Of a stretch of 64,000 bases of DNA, positions 36,761-47,659 are shown in pieces. The DNA comes from Paenibacillus polymyxa. GTDB taxonomy: Bacteria; Bacillota; Bacilli; Paenibacillales; Paenibacillaceae. The notes below the pieces were generated by a model, which ran no database searches, was not told the origin of the DNA, and was given only the letters and a program-made list of their open reading frames with translations. The number at the start of each line of letters is the position of its first letter. Position 1 is the stretch's first letter. The position numbers were made by a program, and so were the translations under genes. The stretch lies in NCBI RefSeq assembly GCF_015710975.1, contig NZ_CP049783.1, positions 5,466,001 through 5,530,000 on the forward strand, given 5' to 3'.

Positions 36761-39700
36761 TTAAAACAGAGACAGCTGATTACTCTCTGGCAGACCTCGA
36801 AAGCAACCCATTTGGGACAGCATTTCGACAATGGTTTTACTAGCCTTCGATTTCTGTTGAAAATCCTCAACGGACAGAAATTCACCCTGTTCACGGGCCG
36901 CTGCGATGTTACGTGCTGCATTATCTCCAATCCCCTGAAGAGCTCCGAACGGAGGAATGAGCGAGTCCCCGTCCACTTTGAAACGAGTAGCTTCGGAACG
37001 GTACAAATCAATAGATTTAAAACTAAACCCGCGAGCCGTCATTTCCAAAGCCATCTCCAGAATTGGAAGCATCCCTTTTTCTTTAGGTGGAGCCTGAAAA
37101 CCAAGCTGCTCAATTTCGACAATCTTCCGTGCAATCGCATCATACCCTTGACAGCACAGGTCAATATCAAAATCGGCTGCACGTACTGAGAAGTAAGTTG
37201 CATAATACTCGATCGGATGATACAGCTTGAAATACGCTGTACGCACTGCTGAAATAACATAGGCTGCAGCATGCGCCTTCGGAAACATGTACTGGATTTT
37301 AAGACAGGAATCAATGTACCACTGCGGCACCTTGCATTTTTTCATTTCTTCAATCCATTCGGCACTAAGCCCTTTACCTTTACGTACGCTCTCCGTAATT
37401 TTAAAGGCCAGACCTGCATCCATCCCCGCCTTGTAAATCAAAAACAGCATAATATCATCCCGACAACCAATTACGGTCTTGATGTTACATGTATTATTTT
37501 TAATCAACTCTTGTGCGTTCCCCAGCCATACACCCGTACCGTGAGACAAACCGGATATTTGCAGTAAATCGGCAAAAGAACTCGGCTGCGACTCTACCAG
37601 CATCTGGCGTACAAATTTGGTCCCCATCTCTGGTACACCATAGGTGGCAACAGGCGTGCGGATTTGCTGCGGTGTTACACCGAGTGCCTCCGTGGAGTTG
37701 AACATGCTCATCACCTTGGGGTCATTCATTGGAATGGTCGTAGGGTCAACCCCGGTCAAATCCTGAAGCATTCTCATCATGGTCGGATCATCATGGCCCA
37801 GAATATCGAGCTTGAGTAAGTTCGCATCAAAAGCGTGATAATCAAAATGCGTCGTTTTCCATTCCGAGCTCGTATCATCAGCCGGATACTGCACCGGTGT
37901 AATGTCCTCGACCTCAATATAATCGGGAACAACAACGATCCCGCCCGGATGCTGTCCGGTACTACGTTTTACACCCGTACAACCAGAAGCCAGCCTGTTC
38001 AGCTCGGCTCCACGCCATTTTTTATGATGTGCCTCTTCATATTTTTTGGCAAAACCAAACGCCGTTTTCTCAGCAACTGTACCAATGGTTCCTGCACGGA
38101 AAACGCTTTTTTCACCAAACAATACTTTCGTATAATTATGGGCAACAGGTTGATATTCACCAGAGAAGTTCAAGTCAATATCGGGAACTTTATCTCCTTT
38201 AAAACCGAGGAACGTTTCAAAAGGTATATCTTGCCCCTCACCCTTGAGCTTGCCACCGCAATTTGGACAGTTTTTATCTGGCAAGTCAAAACCGCTTGGA
38301 ACACTTCCATCCAAAAACCATTCGCTGTGTTTACAGTCAGAATTACCGCAAATGTAATGGGCGGGCAGCGGATTTACCTCAGAAATACCGAGAAAAGTAG
38401 CAACTACAGAAGAACCAACAGACCCCCGTGAACCTACCAAGTATCCATCCTGGTTAGATTTTTTAACCAGACGTTCAGAAATGAGATAGTTAGCGGAGAA
38501 ACCGTATTTAATAATAGGTTCCAATTCTTTTTCAAGGCGAGCTACAACAACCTCAGGTAAGGATTCACCATAAATGGATCGAGCCGTCTCATAGCATGTA
38601 TTGCGAATTTCCTCATCTGCTCCGTCCAGTAAGGGCGTAAAAAGCTTGTCAGGGAACAGTTCCAGTTCTTCAAAACGCTCTGCCAGCTCGCTAGTATTTG
38701 TCACAACAACTTCATACGCTTTTTCCTCGCCCAAAAACTCGAACTCTGCCAGCATTTCATCCGTTGTTCGTAAATGAGCATCTGGCTTTCGGATATCCTT
38801 TAGCGGGCTAAATCCAGTAATGCCGTGAATGGTAATATCACGGTACAGCTTATCGCGAGTTTCCAAATAGTGAACATTGCCTGTAGCAATCACGGGCTTA
38901 TCAAGACGTTTTCCTATTTCGCATACTTTACGTATGGCCGTTTTTAGTGCATCAGGCCCGCTTACCAGTTGCTTTTCCACCAGATGCATATACATCGTCA
39001 AAGGTTGAATCTCCAACACATCATAAAACTGTGCAATCTCCTCGGCTTCTTCCTCGGACTTGTTCAACACGGCCTCGAAGAATTCTCCTTTTTCGCAGCC
39101 AGAAATAATAAGCAATCCGTCTCTCATCTCAGACAATTTCGATTTAGGAATACAAGGCACACGCTTGAAATATTCGGTATGAGACATAGAAACCAGCTTG
39201 TACAGATTTTTTTTACCAACCGGATTGAGAGCATAAATGCAGCAGTGGAAAGGACGAACAGTCGATAGGTCCTTTCCCACATAATCATTCAAGCGGTCGA
39301 GCATTCTAAAACCCTTAATTTGCTCTGCATCGTTTAGTAGTCCGTTTAACACTTCTGCCAACGCAACTGTATCATCAATAGCCCGGTGATGGCTTTCCAA
39401 CGCGACTTTATATTTAGTAGTCAGTGTGTTCAGACGGTGATTTTTCAACGTAGGAAACAGCAAACGGGCCAGTTCCAGCGTATCCAGCACCGGATTGGTC
39501 ATTTCGGGCAAACCCATCTTTCGAAGAGTGGCCTGGATAAAGCCGACATCAAACCGCGCATTATGAGCAACCAATACAGCATCACCAGCAAAAGCTACGA
39601 ACTCCTTCATAACAGGTTCGACATCCGGCGCATCCTTGACCATTTCATCGTTAATGTTGGTCAGTTGCTGAATGTTGTAGGGTATACGTTCATGCGGATT

Positions 39701-41077
39701 GACAAAGGTTGCATAACGATCAATTTCCTTGCCCTCATGCATTTTAACAGCAGCAATCTCAATGATTTTATTTTGTGTAACTGACAAACCGGTGGTTTCA
39801 ATATCAAAAACGACATAAGTCGCTGTTTTCAAATTTAAAGGCTGTGCCTGCATTACAACCTCGACAGCATCATTAACTACATTGGCCTCAATGCCGTAGA
39901 TCATTTTAATGCCGTTCTTCTTTGCAGCCTTAGCAGCATCAGGGTAGCATTGCACACCGCCATGATCTGTGACCGCAATCGCTTTGTGCCCCCATTTGGC
40001 GGCTGTTTTGACATATTGATCAATCGAGGCGACAGCATCCATGGCGCTCATCTTTGTGTGTAGATGAAACTCAACCCGTTTTTCCGCTGCATTATCCTTA
40101 CGTCCGGGTGGGGCCTGTACTTCAACTAGATCGGAAGGAATCATAACCAACTCAGGAATTTGCATAAAACGGTCATATTCAACTCGTCCCCGCACTTTGA
40201 CCCATTTACCGTTAGCCAACAGACTGAGAATTTTTAGATCTTCTTTAGTTTTAGCAAACATTTTCATTTGCAAGGAATCACTAAAGTCTGTCAAATAATA
40301 CGTAAACAACGTACTGCCATTGCGCAATTCTTTACTGTCCAAACCGAAGATTGTTCCTTGTAGGGTGACTTTCTTCTCTTCGTCCTGAATCTCTTGCATC
40401 GGAATAGCCGGTTCTTTGATGTCATAACCAAATTGAAGCCGCACGTCCCCTTCTTCTTCTTCCAAAGGTGGCATTTCAGCTTCCATACTTTCCATCATCT
40501 GCTGAATAACTTCGCGTTCTTCCTGCATTTTCTTTTCCTGAAATTCCTGTAATGCCTCCTGGTTACTTTCACCCACCTGAACTTTAATACGCAAAGAGAG
40601 CCCGAAATATTTATCGTAAAACTTAATAATAGCTTGATCTATCTGCTTTTTGCGCGCTAGTTCCAATGACATACTATCGCTCATTGTTAGTAATAATAGA
40701 CCGTCTTCCCACTCATGCACAGCCCGGTTCATCCAACCGTTAACAGATGGAATTTCACGGTGCACCCACTCTAAAAAAAGCTTCCAGTATTCACCGATAA
40801 TATCACCAGGTTGAACCTGCTCACTGTACTGAAAGCGGAATGTGATTTTAGCGATATGACTCATTTTTTCCTGTACTTGAATACAGAACGTACGATACAC
40901 CTGAGCGGGGACCAGTGTCTCCTTGGCAATAGTGATATTCCAATCCTTGTTGGTACGGCTAATCTCAACCTGATCGATCCAACCGTCCAAAAAATAAGGA
41001 TCCACCACTCCCGCCGGCATTACAACCTGCTTCATTAGCAGCTCCAGCCGCTTTCTCTTTTCTTCAGCTCCGCCCAT
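36761..41077 (-). CDS. polC: DNA polymerase III PolC
   Basis: 1438 aa replicative polymerase of Gram-positives, matching the B. subtilis size. Domains: N-terminal and OB fold (about 1-320), PHP split around an inserted 3'-5' exonuclease (EFHLHTKMSAMDAV; then VVFDIETTGL with catalytic DxE; DVGFIQATLRKM), zinc-binding CGNSDC...CPNCGG region, palm with PDIDLNFSG, and C-terminal HhH/thumb (PPFGALQGIGDNAARNIAAA). ATG at 41077 after GGGGGGAGAG; 33 upstream in-frame codons have no site. Between proS and rimP, as in B. subtilis. Confidence 0.98.
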   Translation of the reverse strand: MGGAEEKRKRLELLMKQVVMPAGVVDPYFLDGWIDQVEISRTNKDWNITIAKETLVPAQVYRTFCIQVQEKMSHIAKITFRFQYSEQVQPGDIIGEYWKLFLEWVHREIPSVNGWMNRAVHEWEDGLLLLTMSDSMSLELARKKQIDQAIIKFYDKYFGLSLRIKVQVGESNQEALQEFQEKKMQEEREVIQQMMESMEAEMPPLEEEEGDVRLQFGYDIKEPAIPMQEIQDEEKKVTLQGTIFGLDSKELRNGSTLFTYYLTDFSDSLQMKMFAKTKEDLKILSLLANGKWVKVRGRVEYDRFMQIPELVMIPSDLVEVQAPPGRKDNAAEKRVEFHLHTKMSAMDAVASIDQYVKTAAKWGHKAIAVTDHGGVQCYPDAAKAAKKNGIKMIYGIEANVVNDAVEVVMQAQPLNLKTATYVVFDIETTGLSVTQNKIIEIAAVKMHEGKEIDRYATFVNPHERIPYNIQQLTNINDEMVKDAPDVEPVMKEFVAFAGDAVLVAHNARFDVGFIQATLRKMGLPEMTNPVLDTLELARLLFPTLKNHRLNTLTTKYKVALESHHRAIDDTVALAEVLNGLLNDAEQIKGFRMLDRLNDYVGKDLSTVRPFHCCIYALNPVGKKNLYKLVSMSHTEYFKRVPCIPKSKLSEMRDGLLIISGCEKGEFFEAVLNKSEEEAEEIAQFYDVLEIQPLTMYMHLVEKQLVSGPDALKTAIRKVCEIGKRLDKPVIATGNVHYLETRDKLYRDITIHGITGFSPLKDIRKPDAHLRTTDEMLAEFEFLGEEKAYEVVVTNTSELAERFEELELFPDKLFTPLLDGADEEIRNTCYETARSIYGESLPEVVVARLEKELEPIIKYGFSANYLISERLVKKSNQDGYLVGSRGSVGSSVVATFLGISEVNPLPAHYICGNSDCKHSEWFLDGSVPSGFDLPDKNCPNCGGKLKGEGQDIPFETFLGFKGDKVPDIDLNFSGEYQPVAHNYTKVLFGEKSVFRAGTIGTVAEKTAFGFAKKYEEAHHKKWRGAELNRLASGCTGVKRSTGQHPGGIVVVPDYIEVEDITPVQYPADDTSSEWKTTHFDYHAFDANLLKLDILGHDDPTMMRMLQDLTGVDPTTIPMNDPKVMSMFNSTEALGVTPQQIRTPVATYGVPEMGTKFVRQMLVESQPSSFADLLQISGLSHGTGVWLGNAQELIKNNTCNIKTVIGCRDDIMLFLIYKAGMDAGLAFKITESVRKGKGLSAEWIEEMKKCKVPQWYIDSCLKIQYMFPKAHAAAYVISAVRTAYFKLYHPIEYYATYFSVRAADFDIDLCCQGYDAIARKIVEIEQLGFQAPPKEKGMLPILEMALEMTARGFSFKSIDLYRSEATRFKVDGDSLIPPFGALQGIGDNAARNIAAAREQGEFLSVEDFQQKSKASKTIVEMLSQMGCFRGLPESNQLSLF

Positions 41078-41117
41078 GGCTCTCCCCCCGATTTCCAATC
41101 TACCTTTCTGAAAACAT

Positions 41118-41162
41118 GAAAAGCTTCTGCGTCTAAAACATCTCCGACCGCAAAAGCTTTTC
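41118..41162 (-). terminator. 14-bp inverted repeat between proS and polC
   Basis: GAAAAGCTTCTGCG and CGCAAAAGCTTTTC form a 14-bp stem with one mismatch and a 17-base loop. On the minus strand it lies 117 bases after the proS stop and 40 bases before polC, followed by TTTTCATGTTTT. Possible terminator of proS transcripts or polC leader hairpin. Confidence 0.6.
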
Positions 41163-41279
41163 GTAGCCTTCTTCAACCCTCATCACAATAATATAGATAG
41201 TAGTCCGGAATATTAATCCGTAACAGCTATTCCTGTTGGCGAAGAGAATGAAGTGAGTATAGGGTATTGCTCTTCTTTA

Positions 41280-42728
41280 TTAGTACGCCCGTGCGAACAC
41301 TACTGTATGCTTGGCTGGTTTGCCACAGCACAAACATGTTGTCTTTTGCTCGGTTGTTTTAAACGGTATGTTACGGCTTGTAGCGCCTGTCACTTCTTTA
41401 ACTTTGTCTTCACATTCTTCAGATCCGCACCAACCAGCCAAAGTAAAGCCACGTTTCTCTTCCATGAGAGTCCTCATCTCATCCAATGTATCGACGGAAT
41501 AGAAGTTTTCTTCCATGAAGTTCTTTGCACGGTCAAACATCTCTTGTTGTACCTGTGCGAGCATCGCGTGTACTTCTTCAAGCAGATTGTCCTGTTGGAC
41601 AATCTTTTTCTCGCCGCTGATACGGGATACGAGCACACAGACACCGTTTTCCATATCACGAGGGCCGATTTCCAGACGAACCGGTACACCGCGCATTTCA
41701 TATTCATTAAACTTCCAGCCTGGACTTACATCGCTGCGGTCGTCCATTTTAACACGGACACCCGCTTGTTTCAACTCGGCAAACAATTCATCTGCACGAG
41801 CGATAACTGCATCACGTTTCTTAGGTGGTCCAATAGGAACCATAATAACCTGCGTAGGTGCCACCTTAGGAGGCAGTGCAAGACCACGGTCATCTCCATG
41901 GACCATAATCAATGCACCGATCAAACGTGTACTTGTTCCCCATGAAGTCGTATGCGCGAATTCCAGGTTGTTTTCGCGACTCAAATATTTAATGTCAAAC
42001 GCAACGGCAAAGTTAGTTCCCATGTAGTGGGACGTTCCAGCTTGTACCGCTCGTCCATCTTTCATCATCGCTTCCAGTGAAAATGTATCCTTCGCACCTG
42101 CAAACTTTTCAGAAGGTGTTTTCTGTCCAGTAATAACCGGAATAGCTAGAACTTCCTCGATGACCTCACGATAAACTTCCAGCATTTTCATCGTTTCTTC
42201 ACGTGCTTCTTCTTCTGTTTCATGTGCTGTGTGACCTTCTTGCCACAAAAATTCACTTGTGCGCAAGAAAGGCAACGTACGTTTTTCCCAACGCACCACA
42301 TTAGCCCATTGGTTAATTAGCACAGGCAGGTCACGATAGGATTGAATCCATTTCGAGTACATATGACCGATCATGGTTTCCGAAGTTGGACGGATTGCAA
42401 GACGCTCTTCCAGCTTTTCCCCACCAGCCTCAGTCACCCATGGCAATTCAGGATTAAATCCTTCCACATGCTCTTTTTCTTTTTGGAAAAAGCTTTCTGG
42501 GATAAACATTGGAAAATAAGCATTGCGATGTCCCGTTTCTCTGAAACGCACATCCATAGCTTCCTTAATGTGCTCCCAAATCTCAAAACCATCGGGACGG
42601 AATACAATACACCCGCGAACTGGCGAGTAATCCATCAGTTCTGCTTTTTTAATAACATCAATATACCATCGGGAAAAATCTTCGCTCTGCGGCGTGATTT
42701 CCTCGACAAACTGTTTATCGTTCGACAT
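41280..42728 (-). CDS. proS: Prolyl-tRNA synthetase, archaeal/eukaryal type
   Basis: 482 aa class II synthetase. Motif 2 region NVVRWEKRTLPFLRTSEFLWQ-like sequence, GTSHYMGTNFAVAF and HTTSWGTSTRLIGALIMVHG (motif 3) are clear. There is no large editing insertion between motifs 2 and 3, and the C-terminus has a four-Cys zinc-type domain (GWCGSEECE, TCLCCGKPA) ending in ARAY. These are features of the short archaeal/eukaryal-type ProRS, whereas the B. subtilis enzyme at this locus is the longer bacterial type with an editing domain. ATG follows GGAGGAC. Confidence 0.95.
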   Translation of the reverse strand: MSNDKQFVEEITPQSEDFSRWYIDVIKKAELMDYSPVRGCIVFRPDGFEIWEHIKEAMDVRFRETGHRNAYFPMFIPESFFQKEKEHVEGFNPELPWVTEAGGEKLEERLAIRPTSETMIGHMYSKWIQSYRDLPVLINQWANVVRWEKRTLPFLRTSEFLWQEGHTAHETEEEAREETMKMLEVYREVIEEVLAIPVITGQKTPSEKFAGAKDTFSLEAMMKDGRAVQAGTSHYMGTNFAVAFDIKYLSRENNLEFAHTTSWGTSTRLIGALIMVHGDDRGLALPPKVAPTQVIMVPIGPPKKRDAVIARADELFAELKQAGVRVKMDDRSDVSPGWKFNEYEMRGVPVRLEIGPRDMENGVCVLVSRISGEKKIVQQDNLLEEVHAMLAQVQQEMFDRAKNFMEENFYSVDTLDEMRTLMEEKRGFTLAGWCGSEECEDKVKEVTGATSRNIPFKTTEQKTTCLCCGKPAKHTVVFARAY

Positions 42729-42778
42729 AGAAATGCATGTCCTCCCATACAGACCATTTTTATAATGACCGTCTCTAA

Positions 42779-44050
42779 TTAACCATTAATTAAGCGTAAA
42801 ATATCGTTATACGTGACCGCAATCATTAGCAGGAATAGCATAGCAAAACCAACGAAATGGACCATTCCCTCCCTGCTCGGATCAACAGGACGTCCTCTTA
42901 CCGCCTCAACACCAAGGAAAACAAGTCTACTTCCATCCAACGCCGGAATAGGTAGTAGATTGAATATCCCCAGATAAAGACTCATGATCGCAGTCCAATA
43001 TGTCAACTGCTCAATGCCTTGCTTAGCTATTTGTCCCGTCACTTCAAAAGTACGTACGGGGCCTCCCAGGTCATTGATAGAAAAGCGTTGGATAAGCTGG
43101 CTAAATCCTTGAAAAATAATATCTGTCGTTCTGACCATAGATTGTCCCGCAAATTTGAATGTTTCCCCTACACCAGCTTGGCGTTTTGGAAGTTCAGGCA
43201 CAATGCCCACCTTGCCACCCTTTTGTCCTTCCATTGCACGAGGTGTTATCGTAAGATCAAAGGTTTTATCATCACGGCGAACTGTCCACTTCATCGGCTT
43301 GTCTTGAGAATCCGCAATCAGTTTGATCATGTTTTCAACATTCGCACCAATTGCAACTCCGTTCACCGATTCGATGATATCTCCCTTATGCAAATCAGCT
43401 TCAGCAGCTGGCATACCTGCTGTAATTTCACTAATTTGGACATACGTCGGGTTGTCCACTTGTATGCCGACCATCTGGATGTGCAAACCAAACAGAATAA
43501 AGGCAAGAATAAAATTCATCAGGGGTCCAGCAAATATAGCCATCGCACGCTGTCCTACTGTTTTACTCCCATACTGTCGATCCTTCGGTGCAATTTGAAT
43601 GGATTGTCCTTTGGTTACCATCATCGCTTGTGGGTGTACAGTGTATTGCTGATCTTCGCCATCCACATCCAATTTTACAGTTAACGCTTGTTCCAGATCA
43701 ATCTCCAACACTTCACCGCGCACTACATTCTTGCGGTTATCCAGTTGGTCCAAATAGATGGTCTTAACGACGCCATCTGTCACGCGCACAGCAATCGTTT
43801 GTCCGGTTTCAATTTCATTGACCTCCGGATCTTCTCCCGCCATACGTGCAAAACCACCGAACGGCAGCAACCGTAGCGTAAATCGTGTCTCGTTTCTTTT
43901 ATAAGAGAACAGTTTCGGACCGAAACCGATCGCAAACTCCCGTACCAGAATCCCGGCGCGTTTGGCAAAATAATAATGCCCCCATTCATGCACCGTCACT
44001 ATGACGAAAAACATGAGCACCGTCATCAACACTATTTGAATCGTTTCCAA
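42779..44050 (-). CDS. rseP: RIP metalloprotease RseP/RasP (site-2 protease)
   Basis: 423 aa intramembrane zinc protease. HEWGH (HExxH) in the first membrane helix, a PDZ domain (AAEADLHKGDIIESVNGVAI) and the third metal ligand in ALDGSRLVF. Cleaves anti-sigma factors such as RsiW and signal-peptide remnants. I prefer TTG at 44050: GGGGA lies about 11 bases upstream, while the earlier TTG at 44071 has no site. Between dxr and proS as in B. subtilis rasP. Confidence 0.94.
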   Translation of the reverse strand: METIQIVLMTVLMFFVIVTVHEWGHYYFAKRAGILVREFAIGFGPKLFSYKRNETRFTLRLLPFGGFARMAGEDPEVNEIETGQTIAVRVTDGVVKTIYLDQLDNRKNVVRGEVLEIDLEQALTVKLDVDGEDQQYTVHPQAMMVTKGQSIQIAPKDRQYGSKTVGQRAMAIFAGPLMNFILAFILFGLHIQMVGIQVDNPTYVQISEITAGMPAAEADLHKGDIIESVNGVAIGANVENMIKLIADSQDKPMKWTVRRDDKTFDLTITPRAMEGQKGGKVGIVPELPKRQAGVGETFKFAGQSMVRTTDIIFQGFSQLIQRFSINDLGGPVRTFEVTGQIAKQGIEQLTYWTAIMSLYLGIFNLLPIPALDGSRLVFLGVEAVRGRPVDPSREGMVHFVGFAMLFLLMIAVTYNDILRLING

Positions 44051-44158
44051 TCGTTTCCGTTCCCCTTTCAATGAGATCGAGTTTGTCTTCCTAGATTATC
44101 ATTATTCTCCGAACCCGCACAAGAGAATCACAATTCGTTTCTTGACCCCAACATTAAC

Positions 44159-45298
44159 CTACAACTTCGAAGCTATACTACGAGTCTCGCGGTCACAAGT
44201 TTCAATCGCAGACAAATCAGGATCAGCCATATTGACATGCTGTTCTAGCACCTGTTCAATAATCGCTTCAATATGCAGAAAAGAAATTTCTCCACGTAAG
44301 AAACGAGCAACAGCAATCTCATTAGCAGCATTAAAAGCGGTCGGTGCTGTACCACCCATTTTACCACATTCGAAGGCAAGCCTTAAACAAGGAAAACGAT
44401 TTAAATCCATTTCCTTAAAGTGGAGTTTGCCCACTTCAGCCAATGACAGAGGCTTTGCCGGAGACTTCATCCGCTCAGGATAAGTTAATGCATATTGAAT
44501 GGGTACTCTCATGTCAGGGTTCCCAAGTTGAGCAACAATGCTTGTATCTTGAAACTCGACGTAGGAGTGAATAATGCTTTCCGGATGAAGCAGCACATGG
44601 ATCTGCTCATAGCTAAGCCCGAACAACCAATGTGCCTCGATGACTTCCAGCCCTTTGTTTACCATCGTTGCTGAATCAATTGTAATTTTGGCCCCCATTG
44701 ACCAATTAGGATGCTTAAGTGCATCTTCCACGGTAACTTCACGCAGCTGTTCTCTTGTCAAATCTCGAAAAGAACCGCCTGATGCTGTGAGGGTAATATG
44801 TGCCACATCTTTCATACGCTCACCATTCAAGCATTGGAAAATAGCTGAATGCTCACTGTCAATCGGCAGCAACGGCACTCCTTTCGCCCGAGCCCGCGCT
44901 GTGACCAGATGACCAGCCGTAACCAGTGTTTCCTTATTGGCCAAACCGATCTGTTTTCCAGCCTCAATCGCGGCCAGCGTGGAGTGCAATCCGACACTGC
45001 CCATTACAGCTGTCACAACCATATCCGCCTCTGTGTTCGCGGCCAGCTCAACGAGTCCTTCATTTCCCCAGTGTAGTTCGATTCCAGAAGGCAGTAAAGG
45101 ACGAATTTCATCCGCTAACTGCTGAGTACCGACAGACACTTTTTTGGGATGATAGAGACGCGCTTGCTCAGCAAGCAACTTTATATTGGAGCCACCTGCT
45201 AAAGCCTCAACAGTGAACTGATCTGGGTGCATGGACACCACATCCAACGTTTGAGTTCCAATAGATCCGGTTGAACCAAGTACCGTAATTCTTTTCAT
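44159..45298 (-). CDS. dxr: 1-deoxy-D-xylulose-5-phosphate reductoisomerase
   Basis: 379 aa. Second step of the MEP isoprenoid pathway, NADPH-dependent. [13 protein letters not shown] (NADPH loop), [10 protein letters not shown] and [28 protein letters not shown] are signature blocks. ATG at 45298 follows GGAAGGTG. A stem CCTGA..TCAGG lies just upstream of the ribosome-binding site. Isoprenoids made here feed UppS two genes upstream. Confidence 0.97.
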   Translation of the reverse strand: MKRITVLGSTGSIGTQTLDVVSMHPDQFTVEALAGGSNIKLLAEQARLYHPKKVSVGTQQLADEIRPLLPSGIELHWGNEGLVELAANTEADMVVTAVMGSVGLHSTLAAIEAGKQIGLANKETLVTAGHLVTARARAKGVPLLPIDSEHSAIFQCLNGERMKDVAHITLTASGGSFRDLTREQLREVTVEDALKHPNWSMGAKITIDSATMVNKGLEVIEAHWLFGLSYEQIHVLLHPESIIHSYVEFQDTSIVAQLGNPDMRVPIQYALTYPERMKSPAKPLSLAEVGKLHFKEMDLNRFPCLRLAFECGKMGGTAPTAFNAANEIAVARFLRGEISFLHIEAIIEQVLEQHVNMADPDLSAIETCDRETRSIASKL

Positions 45299-45443
45299 GA
45301 TGCACCTTCCTATCCTGAAAATCACTTTTATCAGGAGCTCATTGTTTGTTATCCAGGCAACTATGGAGCTGATTCTATCCTTCTAATAGCGCAAGGCTAA
45401 CAGTATAAAGGTTGATCCTCAGCATAAGTTGTAATCACCAGGC

Positions 45444-46235
45444 TTATGGAAGCAGCATCAGCATATGTACAAATGGAAAAACGACAATCCAGCTGTCGCA
45501 GCGGTCTAGTATACCACCGTGCCCTGGCAGCAGATTACCAGAATCTTTGATGCCGTACACTCGTTTGTATGCAGATTGTACCAAATCGCCCAGTTGTCCC
45601 ACAACAGCACATGACAAACCGATGCCGAAGGCTTTACCCCAGGGTAACAGTCCACCTGACAAACCAGCGAATACCAGAGCTATAACCAGCGCTAAAACAA
45701 CTCCGCCAATGGACCCTTCGACCGTTTTATTTGGACTAATCGCAGGCCATAGCTTCGTCTTCCCTGCCATTTTGCCTACAAAATATGCCCCTGCATCACT
45801 TGCCCAAATACAAGACAACAACAAAAAAGTCCATAACAGTCCATGTTCCATATGACGTGATTCCGCAATATACGAAAATCCAAATCCTATATATACAGTA
45901 CCAAGAAATAGTATAGCTACCGTTTGAATCGGGATTTTATTTTTCGTTCCTACTGTGATCATCATAAACACTACCATTACCAACCAGAGCAAACTGGCAA
46001 AGGGTAGCGGTGAATGCAAACCCAAAGGTTGATATGGGAATACAAATGCTAATATGCTTACGTAGCCAAGTATTGCTGTACCTCCAAAAGGAGATACCTG
46101 CGTCATTCGAGCGAACTCATAAAATCCGATTAGGGCCATCACCAATATAAGCAAATGGTAGGCCAAGCCGCCCCACAGGACCATTGCCAAAAAGAATATG
46201 CCTGCCAGAATACCGGTAATTAATCTCTGTCTCAA
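45444..46235 (-). CDS. cdsA: Phosphatidate cytidylyltransferase
   Basis: 263 aa multi-spanning membrane enzyme making CDP-diacylglycerol, the substrate of PgsA. The C-terminal signature is present: SPNKTVEGSIGG and DRCDSWIVVFPF region (GGILDRCDS). About seven to eight hydrophobic segments. It starts with TTG at 46235 after GGAGGATG. Confidence 0.95.
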   Translation of the reverse strand: MRQRLITGILAGIFFLAMVLWGGLAYHLLILVMALIGFYEFARMTQVSPFGGTAILGYVSILAFVFPYQPLGLHSPLPFASLLWLVMVVFMMITVGTKNKIPIQTVAILFLGTVYIGFGFSYIAESRHMEHGLLWTFLLLSCIWASDAGAYFVGKMAGKTKLWPAISPNKTVEGSIGGVVLALVIALVFAGLSGGLLPWGKAFGIGLSCAVVGQLGDLVQSAYKRVYGIKDSGNLLPGHGGILDRCDSWIVVFPFVHMLMLLP

Positions 46236-46252
46236 CGGCTTTCATCCTCCAT

Positions 46253-47020
46253 TTACTTCAGTCCGCCATACCGTCGTGATCTTTTTTGATATTCGATCAC
46301 TGCTTCGTATAAGTGCTCTTTCTTAAACTCGGGCCAATAAATATCAGTAAACCACAGTTCACTATAAGCAAGCTGCCAAAGCATAAAATTACTGAGTCTA
46401 AGCTCCCCGCTTGTTCGAATCAATAAATCAGGATCTGGCATACCCGTAGAAAGCAACGTGTTGCCAATTAGCTCAGATGTTATATCTTCCGGCTTCAGCT
46501 TTCCATCCTCAATTTGACGGCCCAATGCTTGCATGCATTCTGTGATCTCCAACCGACTGCCATAATTTAATGCAAAATTAAGTACAAGTCCGGTATTATT
46601 TTCGGTACGTCGAGTCGCTTCAGTCAGCGCTTCAACGGTATGAGAAGGTAAATGCTCCTTGTTTCCCATCATACGCACTTGCACATTTTTTTCAACTAGC
46701 TCATCCAGCTCAATTGCCAAAAATTCTTGAGGCAGTTTCATTAGAAAATCAACTTCGTCCTTTGGACGCGTCCAATTCTCAGTTGAAAAAGCAAATAAAG
46801 TTAAATACTTAATACCCAGTTCATCCGCTGCAATTGCTGTGCGTTTCACTGCCTTCATTCCATTTTGATGCCCTACAATCCGCGGCATTCCAATCCGTTT
46901 GGCCCATCTGCCGTTCCCATCCATGATGACAGCAACATGCTGCGGAATATTGTCTTTTGAAATGGCCGGTGTTTGCTGTTTTTGTTCCCCGTTCCACCAA
47001 GACCGAACCCGTTTGATCAT
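46253..47020 (-). CDS. uppS: Undecaprenyl diphosphate synthase
   Basis: 255 aa cis-prenyltransferase producing the C55 lipid carrier of wall synthesis. VAVIMDGNGRWAKR holds the catalytic Asp, TLFAFSTENWTRP and DLLIRTSGELRLSNFMLWQ complete the family motifs. Between frr and cdsA, 17 bases before cdsA. Confidence 0.97.
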   Translation of the reverse strand: MIKRVRSWWNGEQKQQTPAISKDNIPQHVAVIMDGNGRWAKRIGMPRIVGHQNGMKAVKRTAIAADELGIKYLTLFAFSTENWTRPKDEVDFLMKLPQEFLAIELDELVEKNVQVRMMGNKEHLPSHTVEALTEATRRTENNTGLVLNFALNYGSRLEITECMQALGRQIEDGKLKPEDITSELIGNTLLSTGMPDPDLLIRTSGELRLSNFMLWQLAYSELWFTDIYWPEFKKEHLYEAVIEYQKRSRRYGGLK

Positions 47021-47074
47021 TCCAGTTCCTCCAGCATTCTCTGAAAATGTGCCTCAGGCTTGAAAAGAGACAAA

Positions 47075-47093
47075 CCCCACCGTAAGGGAGGGG
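47075..47093 (-). terminator. Weak terminator-like hairpin after frr
   Basis: Minus strand CCCCTCC-CTTAC-GGTGGGG, a 7-bp GC-rich stem with one mismatch, followed by TTTGTCTCTTTT. Lies in the frr-uppS gap. Confidence 0.45.
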
Positions 47094-47105
47094 CTGCCAA
47101 TCTTT

Positions 47106-47659
47106 TTAAACTTCCATAATTTCTTTTTCTTTTGCAGCTAAAACTTTATCTACTTCAGCGATAAACTTGTCAGTCGTCTTCTGGATATCTTCCTGATGCT
47201 TACGAGATTCGTCCTCGGAAATATCACTTTTCTCCATTTTTTTGATATCATCATTTGCATCACGACGAATGTTACGAATAGCGATTTTTGCTTCTTCACC
47301 GCTCTTTTTCGTCAGCTTCACCAAATCAGTTCTGCGCTCCTCCGTTAAAGCAGGAATACTCAGACGAATGGTGTTACCATCATTCGAAGGCGTCAAACCT
47401 AAATCGGATTTTTGGATAGCACGCTCGATATCAGCCAAAGAAGATTTGTCCCAAGGCTGAATCATCAAGGTCCGACTGTCAGGTGTATTGATATTCGCCA
47501 GCTGATTGACTGGAGTCATTGCGCCGTAATATTCAACCTGCACACGGTCCAGTAATGCTGGTGTTGCCCGTCCTGCACGCAAAGATGCAAGATCACGTTG
47601 CAATGCCTGGATTGCTTTTTGCATGCGCTCTTCAGCGCTCTTTTTCACAGATTGTGGCA

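Noticed and set aside
41253..41945. Plus-strand 230-codon frame opposite proS
   Set aside because: Shadow of proS; no start signal, and translation rich in Cys/His/Phe without domain features.
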